Of a stretch of DNA of 64,000 nucleotides, positions 1 to 11,700 are shown in pieces (position 1 is the stretch's first letter; every line of letters begins with the position of its first letter). This DNA is from Cyanoderma ruficeps (lineage: Eukaryota > Chordata > Aves > Passeriformes > Timaliidae): NCBI GenBank assembly GCA_008694505.1, contig VZDJ01000056.1, forward strand, positions 2,608,461 through 2,672,460. Direction: 5' to 3'. Both the position numbers and the translations under genes were made by a program. The notes beneath the pieces are model-generated. The model had not been told where the DNA came from and made no database searches. It saw only the letters and a list, made by a program, of their open reading frames with translations.

Positions 1-1555
1 GCGTACAGGCGCTGCTGATGAAATCTTGTGAGGTCAGGCAGTCATTTCCTCCTAATTACAGCTCCAGGAATGAAAAATGTTTAGCTGAGACCCTGGTGAC
101 TTTGTACTTTCGAGTAGTTTTCATTTAAGCAAAATACAAGCATGTCAAAATGAACACAGGATCTGGATTTTTCCTTCTGGTTATTTTGGTTGTACGGATA
201 CCATCTGGGATTTGTATAACAAATTTGGGGTTGTTTGGTGACGGTCAGTGAATGAAAAGATCCAGAGCCCCAAACTGTCATGCGAAAAGCTTCTGTTAGA
301 AACCTTCATGTTGCCAGAAATGTCTTGCAGCAGATGCTTTTTCCAGGAACTTGGAGGACTAGAAGAGCCTCCCAGGCCACAGTCTCCTGACCAATGTGTC
401 CTATCTTCCCCTTCAGAAAAAACATAATTCTCCATTTTAAAACTCATGGTGTGATTCCTTCTGTGGAAGCCAACTCCAGGGCTGCACAACCCCCATGGTT
501 ACAAACCTTATCATGTGGAAATTGTCGTGGCATCCTCTGCCAATGGAGGAAGTCAGAGCCAAGAGGCAGAGAGTGGGTGAGTGGTGGGAGAGCTGTGTGA
601 AAGTGTTGCTGCAAGTGAGAGCCTGTCCCCCTGCCATGGCTGGCTCCATGCACTGGGTTTGGGAGATCCAGGCCACATGGTTCTGCCCCCACTCTGCTGG
701 AAGCGGATCCCTGAGTGGACCTCAGGGGCTGAGGAATGGCATCTGAAGCAGATGCTTCCTAGCCTGGAAGGTGGTTGCATCCCTAAATAATTTATGAGCG
801 TGAGAACTTGAGCAGCTGTCACTGATTGGGTTTCTGCTTAGCCACATCCAGCCTCGGGTTTGGTGCTGCTGCAAACGGACCTCCAAAATGAAATAGCTGA
901 TCTGCAGGGCAGGGAGGGGACAAGGACTGCCTGGGTGGCTGTCTTCAGCTTCAAACACCAGAGGAGATGTTGCTGGTTTAGAAGGGAAGAAAAAAAATAT
1001 ATGAATAGCAAATAAGTATTTCAGTTGATTTACCAGACAAAGCACCTGACCTATTTGTGTGCTCCTGTCCATGTCTCTGAGCCTGGAAGTGCAAACTCTG
1101 TGCCTGTGGGGGCTCAGCACAGAGCTGTGAGTGTTGGATCTGCCCCTTGTCTTTGCCATGCACAGGGGCTGTCTCACCCCTCACAGGGCTGTGGCAAAGC
1201 TGCTCAGGGTCCTGTCTCCTCTGGGTTGTTCCCTCGAACATACAGCCTGGACAAAGTGGCATTTCCCAAAAGCACATGGGTCAAATCTTTCCTAGTTGCT
1301 CTTGAAATTGTAATTGTTACCTTTATTTATGGTGTTTTATTTGTTAAAAAATAGGTATGGACCTTTTGAATCCTAACTGCAGCTTTTGTTACAAAGTAAG
1401 GAGGAGGGAAGAGCATTACTTGAGCATGACTTCCAGAGCAAAATGGGTGTGTCTCTTCTTGGGAGAGGTTTTCTTATCCCAGCTTGGGCATCTCAAGAAA
1501 AGGTGAGGGAAGCAGACCCCTCCAACCCCTCTGATTTTTCTCACTTCTTTTTCAG
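1..1555 (+). other. CHST13 intron 1 (3' part); no exon seen
   Basis: Sequence before the 77-bp exon. No frame here carries a start followed by a basic tail and a hydrophobic anchor joined to a donor, so the first coding exon is expected upstream of the window. No repeat family was recognised. Confidence 0.6.
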
Positions 1556-1632
1556 CTTCTGAAGATATGAGATCCACCTGGCAAGGCAAGGCTGGTCGCA
1601 GCCCACTCCAGGCCCTATATGAGAGTGACCAG
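1556..1632 (+). CDS. CHST13: CHST13 small internal coding exon (stem region)
   Basis: A 77-bp exon with a strong acceptor (cttctttttcag) and donor (CAG|gtaagg). It enters with a split codon and leaves in phase 0. The translation ends [13 protein letters not shown], matching the human stem stretch RSPLQKLYDLDQ just before the catalytic domain. It is too short to appear as an open reading frame of its own. It links the missing anchor exon to the catalytic exon. Confidence 0.85.
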
Positions 1633-4600
1633 GTAAGGGGACAGGGACAGAGAAGTGGTGGGGTGAGGATTGAGTGGAGCACTGGTTGCTGAGCCTTTCT
1701 TCCACTCCTCTGGTGTGTAGAGCACCGTGCCAGGTCCAGCCACCTCCAGAGTCCTGGCAGCTGAACCTCTGGCTGTGTCTAAAAGACCAGACCACACTGC
1801 TTGGGGGACTAACTTGATAAAAACTGATTATAGCCCTTGATGGTACTTGGGCAAACATTTTAATTCCCAGTGGGCTGAGCCATAGCTGGGCAAGCCTGGA
1901 AGACTTTGCCATGTGAACATTTCAAAGGCAGCTCTGGGCCATCACAGCAGGGCAAGAGCTTCATTACTGCCCTTCCTGAGCTGATAATTGACAGATGTTT
2001 CTGTGTTAGCTGCTATATGTATATGCACACACATAGGTATGTGCACAAATATATATTTACATAGATATAGCTGGACTCAGCCATGGGGGATTTATAATCC
2101 TGGAACATCTCAGGCCTCTCCATCTCTCTGAGCTGTGCCAGCTCTACCTGCTGAGAAATGAGCAGCCAGGCACAGCCTGGGCAAAGAATCACTCCCCTCC
2201 AGGTAGGCTTAGTGCGTCCCTCCCTGTGCAGGAATCAGGGAAGGTGTTCTGCTTGTCCTTCACAGCGGGGCTTGTGGTCAGAGCTGTAAAAAGGGTTTGT
2301 TTCTTTCTGCTGCATTTCCCCCTGGGCAGGCAGTTTTCCCCTCATTCAGCCACACTTGCCTTTGCAGAGGGATCTTCACCCACAACTTCCCTGCAGGAAG
2401 CCCTGTGGGAAACCACCCTCCAACGGGTGCCACACCACGTGCCCCAGGCACCAAATGCACCCTGTATCTCCCTGCATCTCCCCATGTCCATGGGGCTGTC
2501 ATCTGTGGCAATCCACAAGAGCAGAGGGCAGTGCTGGTGGCCCCTCAGCGGGCTGCCATCCCTCCCCACTGCCCATGGGCAGTGCCCAGTGCAGCCAGAG
2601 TCAGATGTGTTGCTTTGTGTTACTGTCTAGGTTGATGCTCTTATGTCTGTAAGCAGCCAAAGTACGTTTGCTCTCTGAAAAATGGCAAATATGGACTCCC
2701 GTGGCCATGATGCCAGCAAAGCCTGATGCTGCTGGAATGTCATGGTGTTAGTTCCTTAAAAGCGATACTTAATTTCCCTGGCTTTTAAAGAGAAGGAAAT
2801 GAAAGGAGCAATTTTGCTCTGAAATAACTGCAAGACATGCATTTATTCCAGTGGGCGGCTGCTGAAAAGTAGTCACATTTATTTGTTGCTATGCCTGCAG
2901 ACAGTGTCTGTCTGTCTGTCTCTCTGGTCCAATAGTTTTGAATTATGCAAGTGCAGGGAAGAACACCTGAAAAAAATCACATTATTAAAATGCCTCTTTT
3001 TCTAAGCTCTTGCAAAAAGGTTTTCCAATTCTAAAAGCTGGCGGGGAGGCTCCAGACAAAAGAAATTTTTACTGAAAGGTTTGGCTGTGTTGCAAGGCAG
3101 AATCAGAATGCTTCTTCAGCATTGGTGGTTATCACCTCCCTAGGTGCTGTATTTTCTTTGTAGCCTAGTAGCCAACAATGTCAGAGTTATACCTTGCTGG
3201 CAGTTAGCATCTGTTCACCTGAATTTCCTTCATTTTGGCATTTTCCCTTTTCATGTCCCTGTTGGAAGGAGTAAGGATAGGATGCTTTCTCCTGTCCCTG
3301 TCTCAGATTACTGCCTATGAAGGTTCCTGGAGAAGGTGGTCACTAAGGTGACCTGGAGGAGGTTGGTGTTTTTTTGTGGAAATAAGATCCAAAAGGATCT
3401 GAGTGTGGTTCATCCCTTGCAGAAGGAGCTGTTTGCCCAGATGTTAGTGTCTGTCTGAAGATGACAGCTCTGCTGGATCATCCACAGGACTGACAGTTTG
3501 TCTTCGTATCCCAGCTCCTGGCAGGAGCTTTACAAGCCCCTACAACTGCCCCTCAAAACCCTCATTAGCTCCCAGGGAGCAATGAGGGAGCACCTGAAGC
3601 CTGGTGAAGAGTGTCCTTTAGCATGCCTGGGCAGTGACAGCTCTCAGCAGCCATGTAGGCAGCAAGGCCTGCCCTTGCCCTTCATCTGGAGGTTGCCACA
3701 TCTGTGCAACTGCAGAGCTGTTTGCTGTGGCACCCTCTGGCCCTGGGAGGACTGTCTTCACAACCCCAAAGGGCGAGCCACCGTGATGCTGGGAGATGGT
3801 GGTCACTGCATGGCATTAAAGCCTCAGCCCTGCGGGGTCAGGGCCACCCTGGCTTAGCGGGTGCTTGGTGCTGCCATTCCCAGGCCTGGCCGTTGGATGT
3901 TTCCAGCAATGAGGAACATGAAATTTCCCAACCCTTCTGAGCAAAACAGGGACATAGGGGGCAGGAGGAGGAGGGGACCTTCCCCTTCTGACTTCCTGGA
4001 AATGGTTTCCTTCCCCAGATGATCTAATGACATTTTGGGATTGCTGACGAAAACCATGACAGGAAAGGTCATGTGCCCAGATCTGCAAGGGGGTTTCCGC
4101 TGGGTCAGGGGTTAAGAGACTCTGGGCTTCTGGTAAGCCAGTGCAGCAGCTGTCAGTTCTTGATGCAAGGGTCAGAAGGGTTGAAGGACCATGTGTTTCT
4201 TCCTTGTCCCTGCGGCCGAAGGAAACTGTGACCAGAGCTGAGCCATTGGACTGGCCTGTGTGGAAGAAGTCCCTCAGGAGAAGGAACCCAAAGCCCTCAG
4301 GAAGGGGCCACCTGCTCAACCCCTTGCTCCTCTCCATTATACCTGCCACCCCACCTAATCTCCAGCTCCCCTCCTGCTCACCAGGGTTTGATCATCAGCA
4401 TTAGAGACCATTTCCATTTGCCTTTCCTTGGCAGGACATCCAGGCCATTTCCATCCAGCATGCCCAAATGTGTGTGCCACATTTCTGCCCTTGGCTGGGT
4501 GTTCACAGCAAGCACGCGTGTGTGTGTGTCAGTGTGAGGCAGCAATGCCCCATAGCAGCAGGAGGTGTGCAGGGCCCTGTGCCAGCCAACAGGCTGTGCT

Positions 4601-5818
4601 TTCTGTCTCTGGGGCCATGCAACCCCCAGACTGGTAGGAGGGAGACCACACACACACACAGTGTGCATGTCTGCTCTTAAAAAAATGTTCTCTTGATGAC
4701 CCTCTCTGCACTGCCTGTTTTCCCCTCACCCCCTTCAATTTTTCTCCTCATCCAGCTCCTTATCACATTTTGTCCTTTCTTTTGATGCCAGCCTGCCCAA
4801 AGATTAAGTGCATGAAATCAAGTTGTGTTCAAAGTGAGTGCTGTCTCCAAAATCCCACATGGGTGACTGACCAACCCAGTAAAGAACAGGCAGTGGGGAC
4901 AACTGTGGGCCAAGTGTTGTGTGTAGGCCACAGACAGCTGGTGACCATCTCTGTTGGGTTTTTTCTCCCCAGTTTGAGCAGTCGTCCCTGCAGGCTGTTC
5001 ACCAGCAGCGACGGGAGATGTTGAGCAACGTCTGCAGCCGTTACACCCGCAAGCGGCGTCTCCTGCAGCCCGATGACCTGCGGCACCTGGTGGTGGACGA
5101 CACGCACGGGCTGCTCTACTGCTACGTGCCCAAAGTGGCCTGCACTAACTGGAAGCGGGTGATGATGGTCCTGACGGGGCAAGGCAAGTACCAGGACCCA
5201 CTGGGAATCCCCGCCCACGAGGCACACGTCCCCTCCAACCTGCGCACCCTCTCCGAGTACAGCGTTCCCGAGATCAACTACCGCCTGCGCAGCTACCTCA
5301 AGTTCGTCTTCGTGCGGGAGCCCTTCGAGCGCCTGGTCTCGGCCTATCGCAACAAGTTCACGCTCAGCTACAACACGGCCTTCCACAAGCGCTACGGCAC
5401 CAAGATCATCCGGCGGCACCGGCAGCGGCCCAGCGACCGCGCCCTGGAGCGCGGCGACGACGTGCGCTTCGAGGAGTTCGTGTACTACCTGCTGGACCCA
5501 CGGACGCAGCAGGAAGAGCCTTTCAACGAGCACTGGGAGCGGGTGCACTCGCTCTGCCACCCCTGCATCATCCACTACGACGTGGTGGGCAAGTATGAGA
5601 CCTTGGCAGAAGATGCCAACTACATCCTGCAGCTGGTGGGGGCCGACACGAGCGTCAAGTTCCCGGCTTCGTCCAAGACCACCAGGACGACAGACGACAT
5701 GACAGCCCAGTTCTTCCAGGACATTAGCCCCTTCTACCAAAGGAGACTCTTTAATTTATACAAAATGGACTACTTGCTATTCAATTACTCCATCCCCTCG
5801 TACCTCCGCATCCGATGA
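1556..5818 (+). CDS. CHST13: CHST13, chondroitin 4-O-sulfotransferase 3 (5'-partial, two exons visible)
   Basis: A type II Golgi membrane enzyme that moves sulfate from PAPS to the 4-OH of GalNAc in chondroitin. Two coding exons join in phase 0 (1556-1632 and 4973-5818) and give about 306 residues; the human protein is about 341, so only the cytoplasmic tail and membrane anchor, in an exon left of the window, are missing. The PAPS 5'-phosphosulfate loop ([12 protein letters not shown], near 5120-5158) and the 3'-phosphate site ([16 protein letters not shown], near 5310-5360) are both intact, as is the family CHPC...DVVGKYETL block. A late N-Y-S could be glycosylated. The paralogue CHST11 was considered because it sits next to SLC41A2. 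The ending [11 protein letters not shown]...[12 protein letters not shown] matches what I recall of CHST13 and differs from the CHST11 ending. Family call is near certain; paralogue call is strong. Confidence 0.92.
2008..2065. repeat. Imperfect TA/CA dinucleotide-rich patch
   Basis: Alternating purine/pyrimidine sequence with several tatata, cacaca and gtgca runs inside CHST13 intron 2. Low-complexity, no function claimed. Confidence 0.45.
4517..4660. repeat. Facing (GT)n and (CA)n microsatellites
   Basis: A GT run at 4517-4529 and a CA run at 4647-4660 in the same intron, complementary to one another and about 118 bases apart. They could pair in the transcript; this is inference only. Confidence 0.5.
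4973..5818 (+). CDS. CHST13: CHST13 catalytic (last coding) exon
   Basis: The acceptor is ttttttctccccag at 4959-4972 and reading starts in phase 0 at Phe ([14 protein letters not shown]...). It ends at TGA 5816-5818 and gives 281 residues, the whole sulfotransferase domain in one exon, as is usual for this family. Codon third positions are strongly G/C and CpG is dense from about 4980 to 5560, so the exon acts as an intragenic CpG island and throws a long shadow frame on the other strand. No frameshift or missing binding residue was seen. Confidence 0.95.
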   Translation, partial: FEQSSLQAVHQQRREMLSNVCSRYTRKRRLLQPDDLRHLVVDDTHGLLYCYVPKVACTNWKRVMMVLTGQGKYQDPLGIPAHEAHVPSNLRTLSEYSVPEINYRLRSYLKFVFVREPFERLVSAYRNKFTLSYNTAFHKRYGTKIIRRHRQRPSDRALERGDDVRFEEFVYYLLDPRTQQEEPFNEHWERVHSLCHPCIIHYDVVGKYETLAEDANYILQLVGADTSVKFPASSKTTRTTDDMTAQFFQDISPFYQRRLFNLYKMDYLLFNYSIPSYLRIR

Positions 5819-6285
5819 GGCAGGGGCTGTGGGGGAAGAGGTGAGGGAGAGCTGGATAACTCTCATCTTGCCACAATTCCTCTCCTCCTACCTTGTGCTC
5901 ATCTCTTGGTTGACTTCTTCCCTGTGCCCTTTTATTTGGGTCTGGTCCACCTCCTGATGCCTTCTTCATGCATGATCTGGAGGAAGAACACTTCTGAAAA
6001 CACTGGGGCTGGAGCTTTTCCTTCCCTTTCCCTTCCAGCCTTCAATATCTACAGGGAATGGTGGTGGGACTGGACACTTCTTGCCTTGGCTGAGGATTTT
6101 CTTTTAACTAAGAAACTCCTCTGTAGATCCAAATCTTGGGAAGGCTCCTTTTTTGGGCAGGATCCCTTCAGGTCTTTCTCCTCCTTACTGGGCTGTTTGG
6201 GGGCAGACATGGAGTCTCAGGGGTCAGAGTGGAGTGTATCAGAGACTTGCATAGAACCAGAAATAAAGCAATAATTTAATGTAAC
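5819..6285 (+). other. CHST13: CHST13 3' untranslated region
   Basis: Runs from the TGA to shortly after the AATAAA at 6262-6267. T-rich sequence (acttctttcttttattt) follows at about 6281 and could be the downstream cleavage element. The end point is inferred. Confidence 0.7.
6262..6267 (+). promoter_or_regulatory. CHST13 poly(A) signal AATAAA
   Basis: Canonical hexamer 444 bases after the CHST13 stop codon, followed within 20-30 bases by a T-rich element. It is the first AATAAA after the stop. Confidence 0.75.
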
Positions 6286-6289
6286 TTCT

Positions 6290-8380
6290 TTCTTTTATTT
6301 AAAATTGCTCCCACATCTTCTTTTTGTCTTGTTCTGTCCTCGTCCCACTTCCCACACCATCCCCTACTGAGGGGGATATAACACACAGAGGTGTTTTGCT
6401 CTGACCACATTTTTACCCCTGGAGGGATTTTTCGTTCCTCTCCTTCCACATGTTCTCAGTTGGGGTGCAAAATACTCCAAAGGTAGAGAGGAAAGACTTG
6501 CCGCAGGTCCTCAGTGCTTTCCCCTGAACTACCACAGCAGAGTGCTCAGTGCCTGTGTGTGCATGTCTCTGCATTTCTGGTCAAATCCATTGAATCCAGG
6601 CCCCACACCTCCCATTTTTTGAAAGCAGGTGATAACAGTTGTAAAGCCACACAGACAGCATGGGTGCAAGTGTCTGCTCTGGTGAAATCACATCATCCAC
6701 AGTGTCCTGCCTATGGCCCCACTGCTCAGGCAAGGCCCTGCTGGCAGTGCTGGCTGTGACAGCATGGGCTGCTCCTGTGTGCAGCCCCTTTATAAAAGTT
6801 ATAAAGTGTTTGGGGGAGAACTGGGCTGGGATGTGGGAGATTGCTGTGGTAATGGAGAGGTAATGTTGGACTGCGAGGCCAGAAAAGTCGGCATGTGTGT
6901 GTCCCTGTGTGTGTGTGAGAAAAAAATGAGGATAAAAACGGGGAGAGAGACACCTAGAGGGAAACAGTCCTTTGCCTGGCTGCCTTTGGATAATCATTCT
7001 CCGAAGAAAAAACAGGGAGGAGAGGGTGAAACACAAAAGAAAATGACAAACCGAGCCCTAGGATTTTAAATTAAAACCAGTCCATATTTCAGTCTTTCCT
7101 TTTTTGTTTGGCTTTGGCTTGCTGGCTGCCTTTGTAAATAAACACACTGGTAATAGATGCTGTAGAGTGTGTCTGCTGGCTGGGCTGCAAACACTTGACT
7201 TATTAGTGCAATACAATGGGAGGTTTTATAAAACCACAGTGCTCTCAGTATCTGTAAAAAAGTGGTGTTTCCAGCTAACAACTTTCAGCTGTTATATCTT
7301 AACCTTTTTCCTCTCTGCCTCTGACTGGCATCTATATGCTGACACTCCTTCCAGCAATGAAAAAGAAAAGTAAATGGAGCTGCTGGTGATCCTGGCAGTG
7401 TGACTGATTCTCCCAATCTGCACTGGAGATCTTGAAGAAATGGCCTTTCTCTTGCTATCTTGGTATCTCCCTGTCTAGCTGGAACACAAAGCACAGAAAC
7501 AGATTATATGATGCAACAAATTTCATCTGCAGTGTTCAGGCTTGGAGTGCATTCCTCCTGCTTTCCCAGGAATCTCATGTTCTCTGCTTAGAGCTGCCTC
7601 TGTGTGGAAAAATCATTGTTCAAATCACTGCAAGATCTTCTCATTGTTTTTGGTCATAAATCATAATTTGGGGTCAGATGCAGGGTCACAAAGGGATGGG
7701 TTTTTGGGTGGTTGTTTTTATTTTTCCTAAATACTGTTCCCTGCCGGTACTTCTAAAGAGCTGATGGCACAGTGAGTGGCAGGGACAGATACACTCGCTC
7801 CCAGCTGTGCTGTCTGTGGCTGTTTAGACAATATCTGGCTGGCTGAGAGCCACTTTGGGCTTTCTTTGGTGTGAAAGTGAGGGAATAGAAATCTCTAGGC
7901 TTTGTTCTTCAGCCAGGTGGTTTCTAGTCTTTGCTGCAGCAGTGGCAATGGGGAGGTGGTCCCAGCTGTGACTGGCTCTTTGACTGGCAGCCTGTCCTGG
8001 CATCCCCATCAGACCTGACCCACTGACCCAGTCAACAGCCCAGCCGCACACGAATGGACCAAGTGCAGCCCTGCAGCCTTGGCTGTGAGCTGCTGAAGGC
8101 AGGACCCTGTCAAGGTGTGGTTTGGGTCATGTAGGACCTTTACAAACACCCACCTTTGGGCTGTTTCTATAAAATCCCAGCAGCCAAAATCCACAATCCA
8201 GACCACTTAGGTCATACCCTAGGCTTCCTTTCCACCTAAATGCAAAGCTTTCCAAAGGAAAACCCAACCATGCAAACAGAAAAGAGGAACTTTGTATTTC
8301 TGAAGCAAACGCCTTCACCCGGGGCTGGAGCTTTCCAGGACTGGAATCGTTCAGCCCGAGCTACAGCCTAATTGCTGGGA
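6290..8380. other. Intergenic DNA between convergent genes, first part
   Basis: No exon, RNA gene or recognisable repeat was found. Open frames are short and scattered over both strands with no family resemblance. A G/T-rich patch with TGTGTG runs lies near 6890-6920. Confidence 0.6.
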
Positions 8381-8382
8381 CC

Positions 8383-8625
8383 GGGATGCTCCGGGGCCAG
8401 CTTTGGAGTCGGGATGCTGCGGGACGGGAGACCGGGACGCTGCGGGTCGGGATGTTGCGAGATGAAGGTCGGGATGCTGCGGGGTCGGGATGCTGCAGGG
8501 TTGGGGTGCTGCGGGGCCGGGATGCTGCGGGGTTGGGGTGCTGCGGGGTCGGGATGCTGCGGGGCCGGGATGCTGCGGGGCCGGGAAGCTGCGGGGCCGG
8601 GAAGCTGCGGGGCTGGGCCGGCGCT
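8383..8625. repeat. CpG-rich 17-bp minisatellite
   Basis: About fourteen imperfect tandem copies of a 17-bp unit, approximately GGGATGCTGCGGGGYCG, with variants such as GGGGTGCTGC and GGGAAGCTGC. Each unit carries two G runs and at least one CpG, so the + strand has clear G-quadruplex potential. Because 17 is not a multiple of three, the repeat cycles through all frames and stays open in several on both strands, producing false reading frames up to 268 codons. The array lies between the two convergent 3' ends. Confidence 0.9.
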
Positions 8626-8652
8626 GGGCGGCCGCCGCCCTCGCCGCGGGCA

Positions 8653-8678
8653 CGGTCGGACCCTTCCAGGTCCGACCG
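8653..8678. repeat. Perfect 10-bp inverted repeat with 6-base loop
   Basis: The arms cggtcggacc and ggtccgaccg pair perfectly around the loop cttcca, just after the minisatellite and in the same GC-rich block. It would form a stable hairpin in DNA or RNA. No gene or terminator role is known for it. Confidence 0.8.
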
Positions 8679-8739
8679 AAAGCGCTGGAGAACGGGAGCA
8701 GGACGGAGCTAGGAGGACCCCGTGTGACCGGTGATCCCA

Positions 8740-11700
8740 ACTACAGGCGGTGTAATTCCCTGTACGGGCGCTGGGAACAATTTGTCTGAGGGCTCCTGGA
8801 TGGTTGGGGTTTTCAAACCGTTTCACTCGGTCCCTTTTTCGAGGAGAAAATATCAAGGAGGCCTGGGCCATCTCTGAAGTGTAACTGGATTTGGTTTTTT
8901 CCTCCACTTGGAAGTGGGAATGTGGCAGTGGCTGATGTGCAGCAAGGACATGAACTACAAGGGGATACCCAGGGTCAGGAGCAGGTTGGGGCATCATCCC
9001 CTCGGCCCTGTCCAAGCACTCCTCTCTGAGAAGGGAATGTGACCAGCAGAAGGTGCCAGTCTTGGCCGTGCTGAAGAGAGAACCGTGGTAGTAATGTCCC
9101 CCCAGTCCCCTGAAAGGTTCCCATCCTGGCCTCAGGCTGCAGAGCTTGGGGACAAGAGACTCTAAATGAGTCACATTGGTCCTGGAGTCTGGCCCAAGGC
9201 TTGAGAGCTACTGGGGAGCTCTCAGAGCACCAGGGACACAAAAAACAAGAACAGACTCACTTTGTTGTGTTCACATATGCACAAATATAGACTGAAAATA
9301 ATGATTATATTATAATGTATAATAGAATAACTGCTGCATCAATCTACGTATCATATATTGAGCTATTACATTTGTATATGGTCATAATACTTAACAGACA
9401 TTTGGCTTATGTATGTTTACATATGTGTGTCTGTACACCATCCCATTTATTATGTAAATACTCATATACCCTCCAGCATGAAAGAGAGAGTACCTTCCCT
9501 TGCAGCCCTGTTGAGCTTTGCCACAGTCCAGCGTGGCTCAGGAGTTAAAGAACCAGCCCCTTCCTCCAAGTGCCTCCAGCAGCTCCAGCCTTCCAAGTGT
9601 GGTGGGCACTCTGCCTGTGCTGTGGGTTTTCTGTGCTATGGAGCTGCTGGCCCCATCCCTCATGGCCCATGTGAAGCTGTTGAGTTTTTCCTTCCAGTGG
9701 AACAAAATGGAGCTTCAGGGATGAGGAGGTTTCCTTCCAGACTTTGCTGTGCACCGCAGATTGGGTTGTTTACCAGCTGGAGGATTAAATAGACTTTCAT
9801 TGAAGAGAAAAAAACTAAGTGTGTTGAAGTATGTCTTGGAAGCAGTGTCTCCCTTGAAGGAGGCTTTTCAGACTTACTCTGTTTGCTGGCTGGCACTTTG
9901 CTTGTCCCTGGTAAGGAAGCTCCATCTCACACAAAGACTTTCTGGAAAATTACTGTGTTAGGATAGGCAGTGAGTGGAAGTACTGGGGGGAGAAAAAGAG
10001 TTGATTTGACTGTCCCTGAAAACAACCCCCTGTTCCCATCTGCATCTACAGATGGTGACAGCCCCTTCTTTGTCTGCAAAGAAAAACTTACGCACCCAGG
10101 AGTGGGGGAACCCCCTGACTGACCTTCCTCCCTAATTCAGTTGGGATCTCCCCAAGGTCCCAGCAGCCACCCCAGCACCCCAGGACATGTGGTGGTCCAG
10201 GGCGGGCACCCACCCCCTCCCAAACTCCAGTGCTCTTCCTCAGCCCCCATCCCACAACACTGACATGAACCTGAGATTTAGTTTATTGGGGGATAAATAG
10301 CAGCTAATGTCAGGAGTGAGCCCACCTGCACTGCTAATACAGTGGGAAATCAAACCATGGGACATTAGAAAAAAAATATATTGTTTCACTGCCCACTACT
10401 AGAGCCTAGATCAGCTGGCTGATGGCTGCACAGAGTTCAAAAATAGCCATTCTCATTCTCTGCCGACACTTCACATTTTCCTTTGTTCCCTCTAAAGATT
10501 ACAACAAGGTAAGCCTTCCACAAGCATCTCACAGCATTGGATGGGTTTCCAGGACCAGCACTGAGCCCAAAGGGGCAGGTCAGCAGCCAAGGACAAAAGA
10601 GCAGCAAGAAAGAAGCTCTCTTCTTCCACCTCCTCCTTTTTAAGGCTATTGCTTATTTGGGAGCTGTGAGGACTAAATACAAAGAGAAGTCACTGTCGGC
10701 TGAAACAGGCATTGGTGTCTCTGGCTGGGTGGGTCCAGCCCAGTGAAAAGCTGGGCACAGTAATGACACAGACAGCAGCAGAGAAGCCAGGTGTGGTGCT
10801 GGCAGTGACTTCCCTGCTGGGTTAGATTGAAGACAGAAATCGCTGTGAAATGTCCCCACTCTCTCTGGGCTCTGCTGCCCACACCAGTCTGCTCTGAAAC
10901 TGAAATTTGTGGAGGAAAAGGGAGGGAAATAACCTCCTCCCCAAATCTCCTCCCTGACCAAATCGCTCCAACACAACACCGCAGGGAGCATAAAACCTGG
11001 CCTGCTGTGATGTACTGAAAATTCTGAGAAGCTGAGGAGCCTGCAGGTATTTTAGCATCAAATTTTCTGTGATTAAAAGGAGAGAAGGGGGAGGATGCTT
11101 GGACAACTCAGGGGCTTCTGGCCCTGCTGGGAAGGCTCGGGCAACTGGTGCCAGGGGACAGAGCAGTGCTTCACACTCACTGGAAGGGCTGGGGGTGCTT
11201 TCTTAGAGGAGCAAGTTCAGACAGAGTTACAGGAATGTTGATCCAAGCTGGGCTCTGGAGTTACATATAAGCTTTGTTAGCAAAGGCCCTTTCTCATTTG
11301 CACAAAGAAAAAAAGGAAAGAGTAAAAGTAAACAGGCTGAGCAGCCAAATAACTAGCCTCTCACTGCCCTTAAAAAAAAAAAGGGAAAAAAAATCCCATT
11401 TTATTGAAACCATTTCCTTTGGTTATATCATTTCTCTGGAGGCTGGAAGCAATTTTAAGTCTTAAGTGCATTCCCTGCACTAAGTGCACAGGCACGAGGC
11501 TGATGCTTGGCTGCCCACCAAGGGGTGCCCTGGAGACCAGCACGTCTTGCTGTGCCCTCTGTCATTTCCCCACGTCACCTCTGAGCCCCACTGCCTCCTA
11601 CAAGGGGGGAGGCCCCAAGCCTGGCACAGGCAAGGTGCAGCATAGGTCACCTTGGAGCAACTGAGTCCCACAAGTAGGACACAGATGGCATCCATTACGT

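Larger units (their letters stand above)
1633..4972 (+). other. CHST13 intron 2
   Basis: 3.3-kb intron bounded by gtaagg and ctccccag. It holds an AT/CA-rich dinucleotide patch (about 2008-2065), a short TCTG run (2905-2926) and a GT run and a CA run about 120 bases apart (4517-4529 and 4647-4660). No further exon is supported. Confidence 0.7.

Noticed and set aside
4829..5740. 303-codon open frame on the - strand
   Set aside because: It is antisense to the catalytic exon of CHST13. The G/C-rich third positions of that exon suppress stops on the other strand; the product is low-complexity and matches no family.
8368..9174. 268-codon - strand frame and several + strand frames (8372-8789)
   Set aside because: They arise from the 17-bp GC-rich minisatellite, which is open in every frame; the proteins are simple repeats.
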